NCBI RefSeq assembly: GCF_024137025.1
Contig: NZ_JAMYJR010000003.1
Span: forward strand, 310,001-374,000
Source: Paractinoplanes aksuensis
GTDB lineage: Bacteria > Actinomycetota > Actinomycetes > Mycobacteriales > Micromonosporaceae
DNA length: 64,000 nt
Direction: 5' to 3'
The notes under the pieces are model-generated. The model made no database searches. It was not told the DNA's origin and was given only the letters and a program-made list of their open reading frames with translations. Shown in pieces: positions 41,599 through 50,378 of the stretch. Positions within the stretch are counted from its first letter, which is position 1, and each line of letters begins with the position of its first letter. The position numbers were made by a program, and so were the translations under genes.

Positions 41599-42879
41599 AT
41601 GATCTCTGCTCCCCTCAGCCGCCGCGGGTTCCTGGCCGGTCTCGGTGGTGTCGGCGCCGCCTCGCTGCTCGGTGCGTGCGCTACCGGCAGTGACGACAGC
41701 TCCGGTTCGGCCGCTTCCACGACGCTGACCCTGCAATCGTCACTTTCCGACCCCGACCCCAAGGCCGCGCTCACGAAGGTGGTCGAGGGATATACGAAGA
41801 ACAAGACGACGCTCAACACCATCGCGATCGAGACGTTCCGGGCCCAGCTGCCCACGTACCTCAACTCCGGCAACCCGCCGGACGTGCTGACCTGGTACGC
41901 CGGTTCGGTCGCCCGTGACTACGCGAGCAAGGGCTTCCTGCTCGACGTGTCCGACCTGTGGACAGGCAGCGGGCCGTGCGCGAACTTCTCGCCGGCGCTC
42001 AAGGAGTTGTCCACAGCCGAGGGCAAGCAGATCTTCATCCCGACCAACTACTACTGGTGGGGCGTCTTCTATCGGAAGTCCGCGTTCCAGGAATGGGGCG
42101 TGCAGGTCCCGACGACGTGGGACGAGTTCATCGCCGTCTGCAAGACCATCAAGAGCAAGGGCGTGGCCCCGCTCAGCATGGGGACCGGCTCGACGCCGTG
42201 GGTCGCCTCGGGCTGGTTCGACTACCTCAACCTGCGCGTCAACGGGGCCGAGTTCCATCGCGAGCTGCTGGCGGGCAAGCACAGCTTCGACAGCGCCGAG
42301 GTCAAGACGGTCATGGACCACTACCGGCAGCTCGTCGAGTACATCGACCCCAAGGGCCGCTCGTACTCGTGGCAGGACGCGGTGACCCCGCTGGCCTCGA
42401 AGAAGGCCGGGATGTACCTGATCGGGGCGTTCATCAGTTCGGCCGTGCCCCAGGACCAGGTCGACGACCTCGACTTCTTCCGGGTGCCGATCATCGACCC
42501 GAGCGTGCCGCTGGCCGAGGAGGCGCCCACCGACGGCTACTTCGCCAGCGCCAAGTCGCGCAACGCGGCCGGGGCCAAGGACCTGCTGGCCTACCTCGCC
42601 TCGGCGCCGGCCCAGCAGCAGTTCATCGAGCTGGCCAAGTCGTCCAACCTGCCGACCTCGCCCACGGTCGACACGAGCAAGTTCTCGCCCCTCGTACAGA
42701 AGGGGATCGAGCTTTTGAACGACAGTAAGGCCATCACACAATTCTTCAACCGGGACTCCAGCGACGAGTTGCAGACCACCGCCGACACCGCGCTGACCAA
42801 GTTCCTCGACCGCCCCGGTGATGTGAACAAGATCCTCACCGAGTGGCAGGCCTCGGCGAAGAAGGTCCTCGGCTCGTGA
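41599..42879 (+). CDS. ABC transporter sugar-binding lipoprotein
   Basis: The 426-residue product begins with a twin-arginine lipoprotein signal (LSRRGFLAGLGGVGAASLLG with Cys at about residue 27, lipobox LLGAC), then a Ser/Gly-rich linker and a family 1 solute-binding fold (PPDVLTWYAGSV, IFIPTNYYWWGVFYRK, WDEFIAVCKTIKSKG, YFASAKSRNAAGAKDLLAYL). GGAGG precedes ATG 41599. It captures a sugar, by context a galactoside oligomer. The stop overlaps permease 1 (GTGA). Confidence 0.95.
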   Translation: MISAPLSRRGFLAGLGGVGAASLLGACATGSDDSSGSAASTTLTLQSSLSDPDPKAALTKVVEGYTKNKTTLNTIAIETFRAQLPTYLNSGNPPDVLTWYAGSVARDYASKGFLLDVSDLWTGSGPCANFSPALKELSTAEGKQIFIPTNYYWWGVFYRKSAFQEWGVQVPTTWDEFIAVCKTIKSKGVAPLSMGTGSTPWVASGWFDYLNLRVNGAEFHRELLAGKHSFDSAEVKTVMDHYRQLVEYIDPKGRSYSWQDAVTPLASKKAGMYLIGAFISSAVPQDQVDDLDFFRVPIIDPSVPLAEEAPTDGYFASAKSRNAAGAKDLLAYLASAPAQQQFIELAKSSNLPTSPTVDTSKFSPLVQKGIELLNDSKAITQFFNRDSSDELQTTADTALTKFLDRPGDVNKILTEWQASAKKVLGS

Positions 42880-43775
42880 CCACCGTGGCTCTCGAGAAGC
42901 CGCGCCGGAAGCGGAAAGTGCCCCCGGTGGTCTGGGCCTTCCTCGCCGTGCCGGCTCTGGTCGAGCTGGGGATGGTGTTCTGGCCGGCGCTCAACAGCTT
43001 CTACCTGTCGTTCACCGAGTGGAACGGGCTCGGCGCGGCCCAGCCGGTCGGGCTCGAGAACTTCCGCAACCTGGCCTCGGACGAGACGTTCCGGGGCGCG
43101 TTCCAGAACAACGTGATCTGGGCGGTCGGGTTCGGTGGGCTGTCCGTGCTCGGTGGGCTGGCCCTGGCGCTGGCCCTCAACCGGCCGCGCCGGGGGGTCG
43201 GGCTCTACCGCAGCGCGATCTACCTGCCGATGGTGTTCTCGCTCGCGGTGACCGGGCTGTTCTGGCGGGTGCAATATCAGCCCGACGGCACGATCAACAC
43301 GTTCCTGGGCGCGATCGGCCTCGAGAGCCTCGAGAAGCAGTGGCTGGCGGATCCGGACACCGCGCTCTACGCGGTGCTCGTGGCTGCGGTCTGGCGCCAG
43401 GTCGGGTACGTGATGGTGCTCTATCTGGCCGGGCTGAAGAGCACGGATCCGTTGCTGGACGACGCCTCGGCGGTCGACGGGGCGTCGGCCTGGCAGCGGT
43501 TCCGGTTCGTCACGTGGCCGCAGTTGCGCGGGGTGAACACGGTGGTGTTCGCGGTGACCGTGATCGACTCGCTGCGCACGTTCGACATCGTGTGGGCGAT
43601 GACGCAGGGCGGGCCGTACCACTCGTCCGAGCTGCTCAGCACGTACATGTTCCAGCAGGGCTTCACGTTCCTGAACCTCGGATACGCGTCGGCCATCGCC
43701 GTGGTGATCTTCGCGCTCGCGCTGATCTTCATCATCACGTACCTGGTGCGCGCCACGAAGGAGGAGGCCGCCTGA
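42876..43775 (+). CDS. ABC sugar permease, MalF type
   Basis: 299 residues with six spans. It begins with a basic cytoplasmic stretch and VVWAFLAVPALVELGMVFW. The EAA loop reads DASAVDGASAWQRFRFVTWP and contacts the ATPase. YLSFTEWNG and GGPYHSSELLSTYMF are usual MalF features. No ATPase gene is nearby; in many actinobacteria a shared MsiK-type ATPase energises such importers. The TGATG at its end opens a 13-codon mini-ORF leading to permease 2. Confidence 0.94.
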   Translation: MTTVALEKPRRKRKVPPVVWAFLAVPALVELGMVFWPALNSFYLSFTEWNGLGAAQPVGLENFRNLASDETFRGAFQNNVIWAVGFGGLSVLGGLALALALNRPRRGVGLYRSAIYLPMVFSLAVTGLFWRVQYQPDGTINTFLGAIGLESLEKQWLADPDTALYAVLVAAVWRQVGYVMVLYLAGLKSTDPLLDDASAVDGASAWQRFRFVTWPQLRGVNTVVFAVTVIDSLRTFDIVWAMTQGGPYHSSELLSTYMFQQGFTFLNLGYASAIAVVIFALALIFIITYLVRATKEEAA

Positions 43776-43816
43776 TGACTTCAACTGCTTTCCCGTACGA
43801 GAGAACTGCGCGATGA
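43775..43816 (+). CDS. 13-residue mini-ORF linking the two permease genes
   Basis: ATG 43775 overlaps the permease 1 stop (TGATG). The peptide MTSTAFPYERTAR ends at TGA 43814-43816, which overlaps the permease 2 start (ATGA). The mini-ORF exactly bridges the 37-nt gap, so ribosomes could pass without leaving. It may be a coupling device or a remnant start of permease 2. Confidence 0.45.
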   Translation: MTSTAFPYERTAR

Positions 43817-44691
43817 GCACGGCCACCCTCACGCCGCCGGCTGTCGACACGGCCGACGAGGCGCCGGTCAACCGGCGTAAGCGCGGCTGGGGTTTCCACG
43901 CGGTGATGGCGCCGCTCACCCTGATCTGGGTGGCGCCCATGGTGTTCGTGTTCGTGCTGGCGTTCCGCTCGTTCGACGACATCGCCGCCCGCGGCACGGC
44001 CGCCTGGCCGACCTCGTTCAGCTTCGACGGCTTCAGCGAGGCGATGGGGCGCGGGGCGATGGGCCGGGCCCTGTGGACGAGCATTCAGGTGACGGTGCCG
44101 GCCGTGCTGCTCAGCCTGCTGCTGGCGTCGTGGGCGGCGTACGCGCTGAGTCGTTTCAACATCCCGGGGCGCCGGCTGATTCTGCTGACGATGCTCGCGG
44201 GCAACCTGCTGCCGCCGCAGATCCTGCTCATTCCGGTGTCACGGGTCATGGAGTCGCTCGGCATCTACGACACGCTGGTCGCGCTGGTGATCATCCACGT
44301 CGGGTTCGGGCTCGGCTTCTACACGTTCGTGCTGCACGGGTTCATGCGGTCGATCCCGGCCGAGCTGACCGAAGCGGCGCGGATCGACGGAGCGGGGCCG
44401 GTGCAGATCTACGCGCGGATCATCATGCCGTTGTGCCGGCCGTCGCTGGCGGCGTTGGGCGCGCTGGCCACCACCTGGATCTTCAACGATCTCATCTGGG
44501 CGATCACCGTATTGCGTACGGAGGCCAAGCTGCCGGTCACGGCCGCGCTGCTCAACCTGCAGGGCGGCTACGTGAGCAACTGGAACGTGGTGGCCGCGGC
44601 GTCGGTCATCGCGGCCGTGCCGACGGCGATCGTCTTCTTCGCCTTCCAGCGCCACTTCGTCTCCGGCCTCCTGATGGGTTCGACGAAATGA
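43813..44691 (+). CDS. ABC sugar permease, MalG type
   Basis: 292 residues with six spans, beginning with a disordered Thr/Ala-rich tail then GFHAVMAPLTLIWVAPMVFV. The EAA loop is EAARIDGAGPVQIYARIIMP. SWAAYALSRFNIPGR and LLPPQILLIPVSRVM are typical MalG features. The stop overlaps the next gene in ATGA. Confidence 0.94.
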   Translation: MSTATLTPPAVDTADEAPVNRRKRGWGFHAVMAPLTLIWVAPMVFVFVLAFRSFDDIAARGTAAWPTSFSFDGFSEAMGRGAMGRALWTSIQVTVPAVLLSLLLASWAAYALSRFNIPGRRLILLTMLAGNLLPPQILLIPVSRVMESLGIYDTLVALVIIHVGFGLGFYTFVLHGFMRSIPAELTEAARIDGAGPVQIYARIIMPLCRPSLAALGALATTWIFNDLIWAITVLRTEAKLPVTAALLNLQGGYVSNWNVVAAASVIAAVPTAIVFFAFQRHFVSGLLMGSTK

Positions 44692-45977
44692 CCACACCCC
44701 AGTCCACTCCCGCTACTGAGCCCACTCCCACCACTGAAACCGCGTTGGCCGACGCGGCTTCGCCGGGCGGAGCGCCGCCGCTGACCATCAGCCTGTGGGA
44801 CTTCACCTGGTACACGCGGACCGGGGTGGGGGAGCCGTTCGAGGATCTCGACCGCGCGTTCGCCGAGGCTGTGGCGCGGGGTTACAACGCGGTGCGCATT
44901 TGTGCCATGCCGTTTCTGCTCTTCCGCTCGGGGCTGGACACTTCGGCGCTGCGGTTCGACGGGCTCGGTGGGGAGTTCGGCCAGCGCACCCGGTGGTACG
45001 ACGTTCCGGCGTCGCCGCCGGTGGATGGCCGGGCCCACCTGCTCGAACTGTTCCGGGCAGCGCGCCGGCACGACTGCCGGATCATCGTGTCGAGCTGGGA
45101 GTACCAGCAATCGCCCTCGTTCGGCGTCGAACCCCTGTGGCACCGGGCATTGCAGGCTGTTCCGCCGAGCGAACGGGCCCGAACGCTCGCCGACGCGCAG
45201 GCCGATCTGATCGATTTCGTCCGCGGCGAGCAGGTCGACGACGTGGTCGCGTTCGTCGAGTTGCACAACGAGGTGCAGTTCAGCGGCGTGCCAAACGACC
45301 AGGCGCAGCTGGAGGCCGCGATCGAGCGGTTCAAACAGCGGCAGCCCTCGGTGCCCGTGACGGTCAACTACGCGCATGTGCCGGTGGCGTGGATGCGCAA
45401 GCTGCCGCGCAACCTCGACGTCGCGGTCTTCCATCCATATGTGTACGGCGTACTGGGTCAGCTGGTGGACGAGTTCGCGTTGCGCGACCCGGCGCGGAGT
45501 TATCCACAGCAGCGCGCGTTCGCCGAACTGTTGCGCGACGACGCGCCGAAGCTCGAGGACTGGCGGCCACCCGAGTCGTGGAAATCGGCGGCGACGTTCA
45601 TCCCGCAGCGCGAGATCTACACCCACGACTGGTGCGATCCGGCCAAGTGGGACCGGTGGTTGTACGAACGGTACGGGGAGCACCGGCGGGCCATGCGGGA
45701 GACGCTCGACCTCTGGCTGGACGCGGCGGCTGACTTCGCCGCGGCTCGCGGGGTGCCGCTCGTGTTCGGCGAGGGTTGGGTCGGCTATACGCCGTTGCAC
45801 GCCGGGTTCGAGGAGGGGCCGGTCGGGGCCGAGATCTGTGAGCACGCCGTGCGACGATCGCGCGAGATCGGGGCCTGGGGGACGATCGTCTGCTCGAACG
45901 CGGCCCCGCATCACCCCATGTGGCAGGACGTCGCATTGCAGCGCCGCCTGAACGACGAGTTCCGGGAGAACCGCTGA
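44688..45977 (+). CDS. Cellulase-like (GH5-like barrel) family protein
   Basis: The 429-residue protein has a Thr/Pro/Ala-rich start and a TIM-barrel resembling 'cellulase-like family' proteins: ISLWDFTWYTRTG, GYNAVRICAMPFLLF, RIIVSSWEYQQSPSF, FVELHNEVQFSG (Asn-Glu, probable acid/base) and LVFGEGWVGYTP (probable nucleophile Glu). There is no signal peptide, so it should act in the cytoplasm on imported oligosaccharide. The substrate is unknown. It is coupled to permease 2 and followed by a GH36 gene. Confidence 0.8.
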   Translation: MTTPQSTPATEPTPTTETALADAASPGGAPPLTISLWDFTWYTRTGVGEPFEDLDRAFAEAVARGYNAVRICAMPFLLFRSGLDTSALRFDGLGGEFGQRTRWYDVPASPPVDGRAHLLELFRAARRHDCRIIVSSWEYQQSPSFGVEPLWHRALQAVPPSERARTLADAQADLIDFVRGEQVDDVVAFVELHNEVQFSGVPNDQAQLEAAIERFKQRQPSVPVTVNYAHVPVAWMRKLPRNLDVAVFHPYVYGVLGQLVDEFALRDPARSYPQQRAFAELLRDDAPKLEDWRPPESWKSAATFIPQREIYTHDWCDPAKWDRWLYERYGEHRRAMRETLDLWLDAAADFAAARGVPLVFGEGWVGYTPLHAGFEEGPVGAEICEHAVRRSREIGAWGTIVCSNAAPHHPMWQDVALQRRLNDEFRENR

Positions 45978-45979
45978 CC

Positions 45980-48271
45980 ATGTGGACAATCACCGGCGCC
46001 ACAACCGAATACACCATCGCGGCTGTGGACAACCGCCTCGATCTGGTCGCGTGGGGCCCGATCGGCGTCAGCGACGGGCCGTCGCCGTACGCGTACCACG
46101 GCAAGGTGCAATACATGCTGCCCGGCGACGTGGCCGCGGTCGAGTACGCGCCCGACGGCCTGCGCCCGTTTCTCGGCGCCGACCTGGCGATCGCGGGCCA
46201 CGTGCTCACCTGGCGGCTGCACTCGGTCGGCCTTGTGGATGAGGTATCCGCAACTTCACCCGCACGCGGAGATGTGGACGGCGGTGAGCCTCGCGCTCCT
46301 GCTGTGGATGGCGGTGACGTGCTGTGTGCGGTGTTTGTGGATGACGTATCCGGTATTGAGGTTGAGCTTCGGTGGCGGTTTGTGGCGGGGACCGATGTTG
46401 TTGAGCGGTGGGCGACTGTGCGCAACGGTGGGGCTGAGGCTCTGACGCTGTTGCGGATGGGGTCGGCGGGGTTCAACATTCCGGCTCCGGAGGGGGTGAC
46501 TGTCTCGTATCTGTGGGGGCAGTGGTCTCAGGAGTTCACGCCGGCTTCGACCGTGTTGTCGCGCGGGCGGTGGGAGATCGGGAGCTCGCAAGGCGTTACG
46601 GGGCATCAGTTCTCGCCCACTGCCGCCATCGAGAACGGGACGGCGGCGTACGGGATCGGGTTGGCCTGGAGCGGGTCCTGGGGTATCACCGTGGACTCGG
46701 ACGTGGCGGGGCTCGCGCGGGTGCGGGCGGGGCGGTCGTTGGACGGGGCGCCGATCACGCTGTCGCCCGGCGAGTCGGTGGTGTCGCCGGTCGCGGCCGG
46801 GGTTCACAGCGCGGATGGCCGGGACGGCGTTGCTCGGCAGTGGCACGCGTACGAAAGGTTGCTCGCGCGGGATGTTGCGCCGCGCAAAGTCATCTACAAC
46901 TCGTGGGAGGCCACGACTTTCGACGTGACCGCGGCCGGGCAGTTGGCGTTGGCCGATGTGGCGGCCTCGCTCGGCGTCGAGACGTTCGTGGTCGACGACG
47001 GGTGGTTCGTGGGGCGGCACGACGACCACGGCGGACTGGGCGACTGGACGCCCGACCCGGCCAAGTTCCCGGACGGCTTCGGGGCGTTCGTGGCTGCCGT
47101 ACGGGAAAAGGGTCTGGAATTCGGGTTGTGGGTCGAGCCGGAAATGGTCAACCCGAAGTCGGCCCTGTACGCCGCCCATCCGGAGTGGGTGTATCAGTCG
47201 GCTGGCCGGGACAAGACGACGATCCGGAACCAGTATCTGCTGGATCTGGGCCGGGAGGACGTTTTCCGGTTCGTCCGGGACACGCTCGACGGTCTGCTGA
47301 CCGAATACCCGATCTCGTATTTGAAATGGGACTTCAATCGGCCCCGAACCGAGGCCGACCGCGGCGTGGCCGACCTCGACGGGGCTCACGTGCGCAATCT
47401 CTATCGGGTACTCGAATTCTTGCGCGAGAAGCATCCGGCGGTGACGATCGAAGGGTGCGCGGCCGGTGGCGCCCGGGTCGACCTGGCCATGGCCGCCCGC
47501 ACGGATGTGCTCTGGCCCAGCGACAACACGGCGCCGCTCGACCGCTTGCGTATTCAGTGGGGTTTTCTCAGCGCCCACGCACCCCACCTGATGAGTTCGT
47601 GGGTGACCGACGCTCCCGGTATGTTCGACGATCGAACACGGTCGCTGGCTTTCCGTTTTGTGCTCGCCTGCGCCGGGGTGCTGGGCATCGGCGCCGACAT
47701 CACCCGGTGGTCGGCCGCCGAGCGGGCCGAGGCCGCGGAGTGGATCGAACGCTACAAGCAGGTGCGCGCCATCATCATGAGCGGCGAAGTGCACCGGATC
47801 GGGTCCCCGGATTCGTCTCGCTGCGCCATCCAGTACACCCTCGACAACCGAGTAGTCGTGTGCGCCTGGAACGCCGCCGGGATCGACGGCCGCGACGCCG
47901 TACCCGCCCGGGACATCCGAATCCCGTTGCGCGGTCTCGACCCGTCCGCCCACTACCGGCCCCGGTCCCCGCGCCTCGACCCGTCCGCCCACTACCGGCC
48001 CCGGTCCCCGCGCCTCGACCCGTCCGCTCACGACCGGCCCGGAGCCCCGCGCCTCGACCCGGCCGACCAATACCGTCTCCGATCCCCGCGCCTCGACCTG
48101 CCCGGGAACGCCGTTCTCCACCCTCCGGTGCCGGTGCCGGTGCCGGTGCCGGCGGCCGGAGTTCAGGATGTCGGCGCTGTGTATTCCGGTGCGCATCTCA
48201 TGGCAGTGGGGTTGCCGATCCGCTGGACGCCCACGTACGACGCCGACCTCATCGACCTGGAGCGGCTGTGA
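45980..48271 (+). CDS. GH36 alpha-galactosidase with tandem-repeat insert
   Basis: 763 residues without a signal peptide. GH36 features: VIYNSWEATTFDV, VDDGWFVGRHDD, GLWVEPEMVNP, nucleophile Asp451 in YLKWDFNRP and acid/base Asp515 in WPSDNTAPLDRLRIQWG. It should release galactose from imported alpha-galactosides. Two oddities: residues about 84-112 (DEVSATSPARGDVDGGEPRA and on) form a low-complexity insert, and residues 653-704 are four 13-residue repeats (LDPSAHYRPRSPR), then a PVPVPVPVPA run, before the final beta-domain strand. The stop overlaps the lactonase remnant in GTGA. Confidence 0.92.
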   Translation: MWTITGATTEYTIAAVDNRLDLVAWGPIGVSDGPSPYAYHGKVQYMLPGDVAAVEYAPDGLRPFLGADLAIAGHVLTWRLHSVGLVDEVSATSPARGDVDGGEPRAPAVDGGDVLCAVFVDDVSGIEVELRWRFVAGTDVVERWATVRNGGAEALTLLRMGSAGFNIPAPEGVTVSYLWGQWSQEFTPASTVLSRGRWEIGSSQGVTGHQFSPTAAIENGTAAYGIGLAWSGSWGITVDSDVAGLARVRAGRSLDGAPITLSPGESVVSPVAAGVHSADGRDGVARQWHAYERLLARDVAPRKVIYNSWEATTFDVTAAGQLALADVAASLGVETFVVDDGWFVGRHDDHGGLGDWTPDPAKFPDGFGAFVAAVREKGLEFGLWVEPEMVNPKSALYAAHPEWVYQSAGRDKTTIRNQYLLDLGREDVFRFVRDTLDGLLTEYPISYLKWDFNRPRTEADRGVADLDGAHVRNLYRVLEFLREKHPAVTIEGCAAGGARVDLAMAARTDVLWPSDNTAPLDRLRIQWGFLSAHAPHLMSSWVTDAPGMFDDRTRSLAFRFVLACAGVLGIGADITRWSAAERAEAAEWIERYKQVRAIIMSGEVHRIGSPDSSRCAIQYTLDNRVVVCAWNAAGIDGRDAVPARDIRIPLRGLDPSAHYRPRSPRLDPSAHYRPRSPRLDPSAHDRPGAPRLDPADQYRLRSPRLDLPGNAVLHPPVPVPVPVPAAGVQDVGAVYSGAHLMAVGLPIRWTPTYDADLIDLERL
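47936..48091 (+). repeat. Four 39-bp tandem repeats inside the GH36 gene
   Basis: Units at 47936-47974, 47975-48013, 48014-48052 and 48053-48091. The first two are identical. Each encodes 13 residues starting LDP. A 6-bp (CCGGTG) run of four to five copies follows at about 48125-48154. Confidence 0.95.
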
Positions 48272-48696
48272 TCATCGGTTGCTACACCGCCGAGATGGAC
48301 GGCGAGGGCACCGGCCTGGTCGTCCCCGGCGGCCCCACCGTGCCCGCTCGGTCCCCGTCCTACCTGATCATGACCAGACGTTTCTGTACGCCGTGAACGA
48401 GACCGCCGACGGCGGGGTGTCCTCGTATCGGCTCGACACGCTGGAACAACGACTTGCTCTACGTAGCCAACCGCGGCGCCGACACCATCGCCGTCTTCGA
48501 ACTGACTCCGGCCCTGCGCCGGATAGCCGAAGTCCCCTGCGGCGGCGCCTGGCCCCGAGACCTGGCCATCGCCAACAACCGCATCCACGCGGCCAACCAG
48601 AACTCCGACACAGTCGTAACCTTCACCACCGGCCGCACCCCCACCCCCACCGGCGAGGTCCTGCACACCGGCTCACCCACCTGCGTCCTACCCTGA
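48268..48696 (+). pseudogene. Decayed beta-propeller sugar lactonase (6-phosphogluconolactonase family)
   Basis: GTG 48268 overlaps the GH36 stop and starts IIGCYTAEMDGEGTGLVVPG, the first strand of the seven-bladed lactonase family. The frame is lost near 48366; the next frame gives DQTFLYAVNETADGG and VSSYRLDTLE. At about 48443 it jumps to the last blades, LLYVANRGADTIAVFEL, AEVPCGGAWPRDLAIA and GEVLHTGSPTCVL. Some 170-200 middle residues are missing. The intact gene would have opened galactonolactone (or a phosphogluconolactone), the step between the SDR and DgoD. Confidence 0.85.
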
Positions 48697-48705
48697 ACCG
48701 GCTCG

Positions 48706-48788
48706 GCCGGCCCACCGCGCCGGCGTGAGAGCCGGCCCACCGCGCCGGCGTGAGAGCCGGCCCACCGCGCCGGCGTGAGAGCCGGCCA
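48706..48788. repeat. 25-bp tandem repeat, three copies
   Basis: GCCGGCCCACCGCGCCGGCG plus TGAGA repeats at 48706-48730, 48731-48755 and 48756-48780, with part of a fourth. It follows the lactonase remnant and marks the right edge of the repeat-rich region. The next 60 bp hold no recognisable gene. Confidence 0.9.
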
Positions 48789-48846
48789 CTTGGGCTGTCG
48801 TGAGCCGGGTCGGCACGGCCGTCCGCGATGGTGTTGAGGCGGCGAG

Positions 48847-49140
48847 TTGAGTTGCCCGCAGGTGGACTACGCGTGGTTCAGCGTCGTGGCGCTGCCGGCC
48901 AACGCGACCGGGCTCATCGGCTCGATCATGCTCGCGGTGAGCTGCTTCCGCGAACGCACGGTGCCGCGCTGGCTGGCCGTGGCCACGGCGCTGGTCTGGC
49001 CCACCTCGATCATCCTGTCCCGGGCCGGCGGCAACCTCGTGGCCGGTGTGGTCTGGGGGATCACGGGATGGCTGCTGGTGCTGGGTGCTCGCCGCACGGC
49101 CGAAGAATCGCCTGATGTCCGTTATATGGTGACTGGGTAG
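48847..49140 (+). pseudogene. C-terminal fragment of a multi-span membrane protein
   Basis: 97 residues from GTG 48847, with three hydrophobic spans (ALPANATGLIGSIMLAVSCF, WLAVATALVWPTSIILS, NLVAGVVWGITGWLLVLGA). It looks like the last three helices of a membrane protein of about 200 residues; the first half is absent and the preceding DNA is repeat-rich. I therefore call it a remnant, though a short intact protein cannot be excluded. Confidence 0.5.
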
Positions 49141-49199
49141 AGCCACGATCGATTCGCCTGCTGGGGACCGGGCCGCGCGCCGCGGCCCGGCAGGCCGGG

Positions 49200-50306
49200 G
49201 TGCTCCTGATTCTGGCCGGGTTCCTGGCGGTGCTGGGCATCGCGAACGACCCGGCGCACGCGGATCGGCTGCTCCTCGTGGCGGCCTGTGACGCCGTGCT
49301 GGCGGTGGTGGCCCTGCTGCTGCCCTGGGGTCGTACGGGACCGAACATGCCCGCCTGGCTGGGGCTGCCGTCGTTCGCGGTGCTGGGGCTGTCGACCTGG
49401 TCGTTCGGCGGGTCGGCCAGCGGGACGGGGCCGTTCCTGGTGCTGCTATACGCCTGGGCCGGCCTGCACTTCCCGCGGTGGATCCTGGTCGCGTACGCGG
49501 TCCCGGCCACCCTGGCCTACCTGGTCCCGCTCGTGCTCACCGGCCAGCCGCCGCTCGTGCTGGGCAGCGCGTTCATTCTCATGCCGATCGCGGTCGCGGT
49601 CGCCCTGCTGATCGAGGCCCAGGCCCGCCACCTGCGCGAGGACCGGGAACGGCTGGTCCGCATCGAGCAATGGCGCGCCGCCCTGATGAGCACCCTGGCC
49701 CACGACGTCCGTTCCCCGCTGGCCACCGTACGCATGGTGCTGGAGGAGCTGAAGGGGCAGGCGCCCCCGCAGATCGCCCGGATGCTGGAGGCCGCTCTGC
49801 GGCAGACGGCCCGCATCACCCGGCTCGCCGAGGGGCTGCTCGACATCCAGCGCATCGACAGCTCGGGCGAGCTGAAACTGGACCGTCAGACTCACAACGC
49901 CCGGGCCCTCGTGCACGAGATGCTCACGTACGTCCGCGACGGCGCCGACGTGACGGTCGAGGTCGACGAGGACCTGACGATCTTCGTCGACAAGCAGCGG
50001 TTCGAGCAGATCGTCGTCAACCTCGTGACCAACGCGGCCCGCTACGGCCGCCCACCGATCGTGATCCGGGTCTTCACCGAGGGCCAGTTCGACCGGCTCG
50101 AGGTGCGCGATCACGGCGAGGGTATCCCCGAGGAGCTGCGCTCGCGGCTGTTCACACAGTTCGCGGTGGGCGGCGCGGACGGCGTCGGGCTGGGGCTGTG
50201 GATCGTCCGCCAGCTGGCCGCCGCCCACGGGGGCCGGGCGGTGGCCGAACATCGCGACCCGGGCGTGGCCATGGTCGTCACGTTCCCCCGGCCCGTGGTC
50301 ATATAG
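49200..50306 (+). CDS. Orphan membrane sensor histidine kinase
   Basis: The product is at least 368 residues: about five or six N-terminal spans, a short linker, then the dimerisation H-box STLAHDVRSPLATVRMVLEE with the phospho-His, N-box VNLVTNAARYG, and G-boxes VRDHGEGIPEE and GADGVGLGLWIV. GTG 49200 starts inside the first helix. The frame is open back to about 49116 and reads PRSIRLLGTGPRAAARQAG, so the true start may be upstream at an unusual codon. No response regulator is adjacent. Confidence 0.85.
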   Translation: MLLILAGFLAVLGIANDPAHADRLLLVAACDAVLAVVALLLPWGRTGPNMPAWLGLPSFAVLGLSTWSFGGSASGTGPFLVLLYAWAGLHFPRWILVAYAVPATLAYLVPLVLTGQPPLVLGSAFILMPIAVAVALLIEAQARHLREDRERLVRIEQWRAALMSTLAHDVRSPLATVRMVLEELKGQAPPQIARMLEAALRQTARITRLAEGLLDIQRIDSSGELKLDRQTHNARALVHEMLTYVRDGADVTVEVDEDLTIFVDKQRFEQIVVNLVTNAARYGRPPIVIRVFTEGQFDRLEVRDHGEGIPEELRSRLFTQFAVGGADGVGLGLWIVRQLAAAHGGRAVAEHRDPGVAMVVTFPRPVVI

Positions 50307-50378
50307 CGCCGGTGAGAGGGTGGGACTGGCATGGTTCGATTGATTGTGATCTATCCACGCTGGTGGTGGGCTTAAGGC

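Noticed and set aside
46256..48196. 646-codon minus-strand open frame opposite GH36
   Set aside because: Shadow frame with repeats mirrored from the GH36 minisatellite; no domain.
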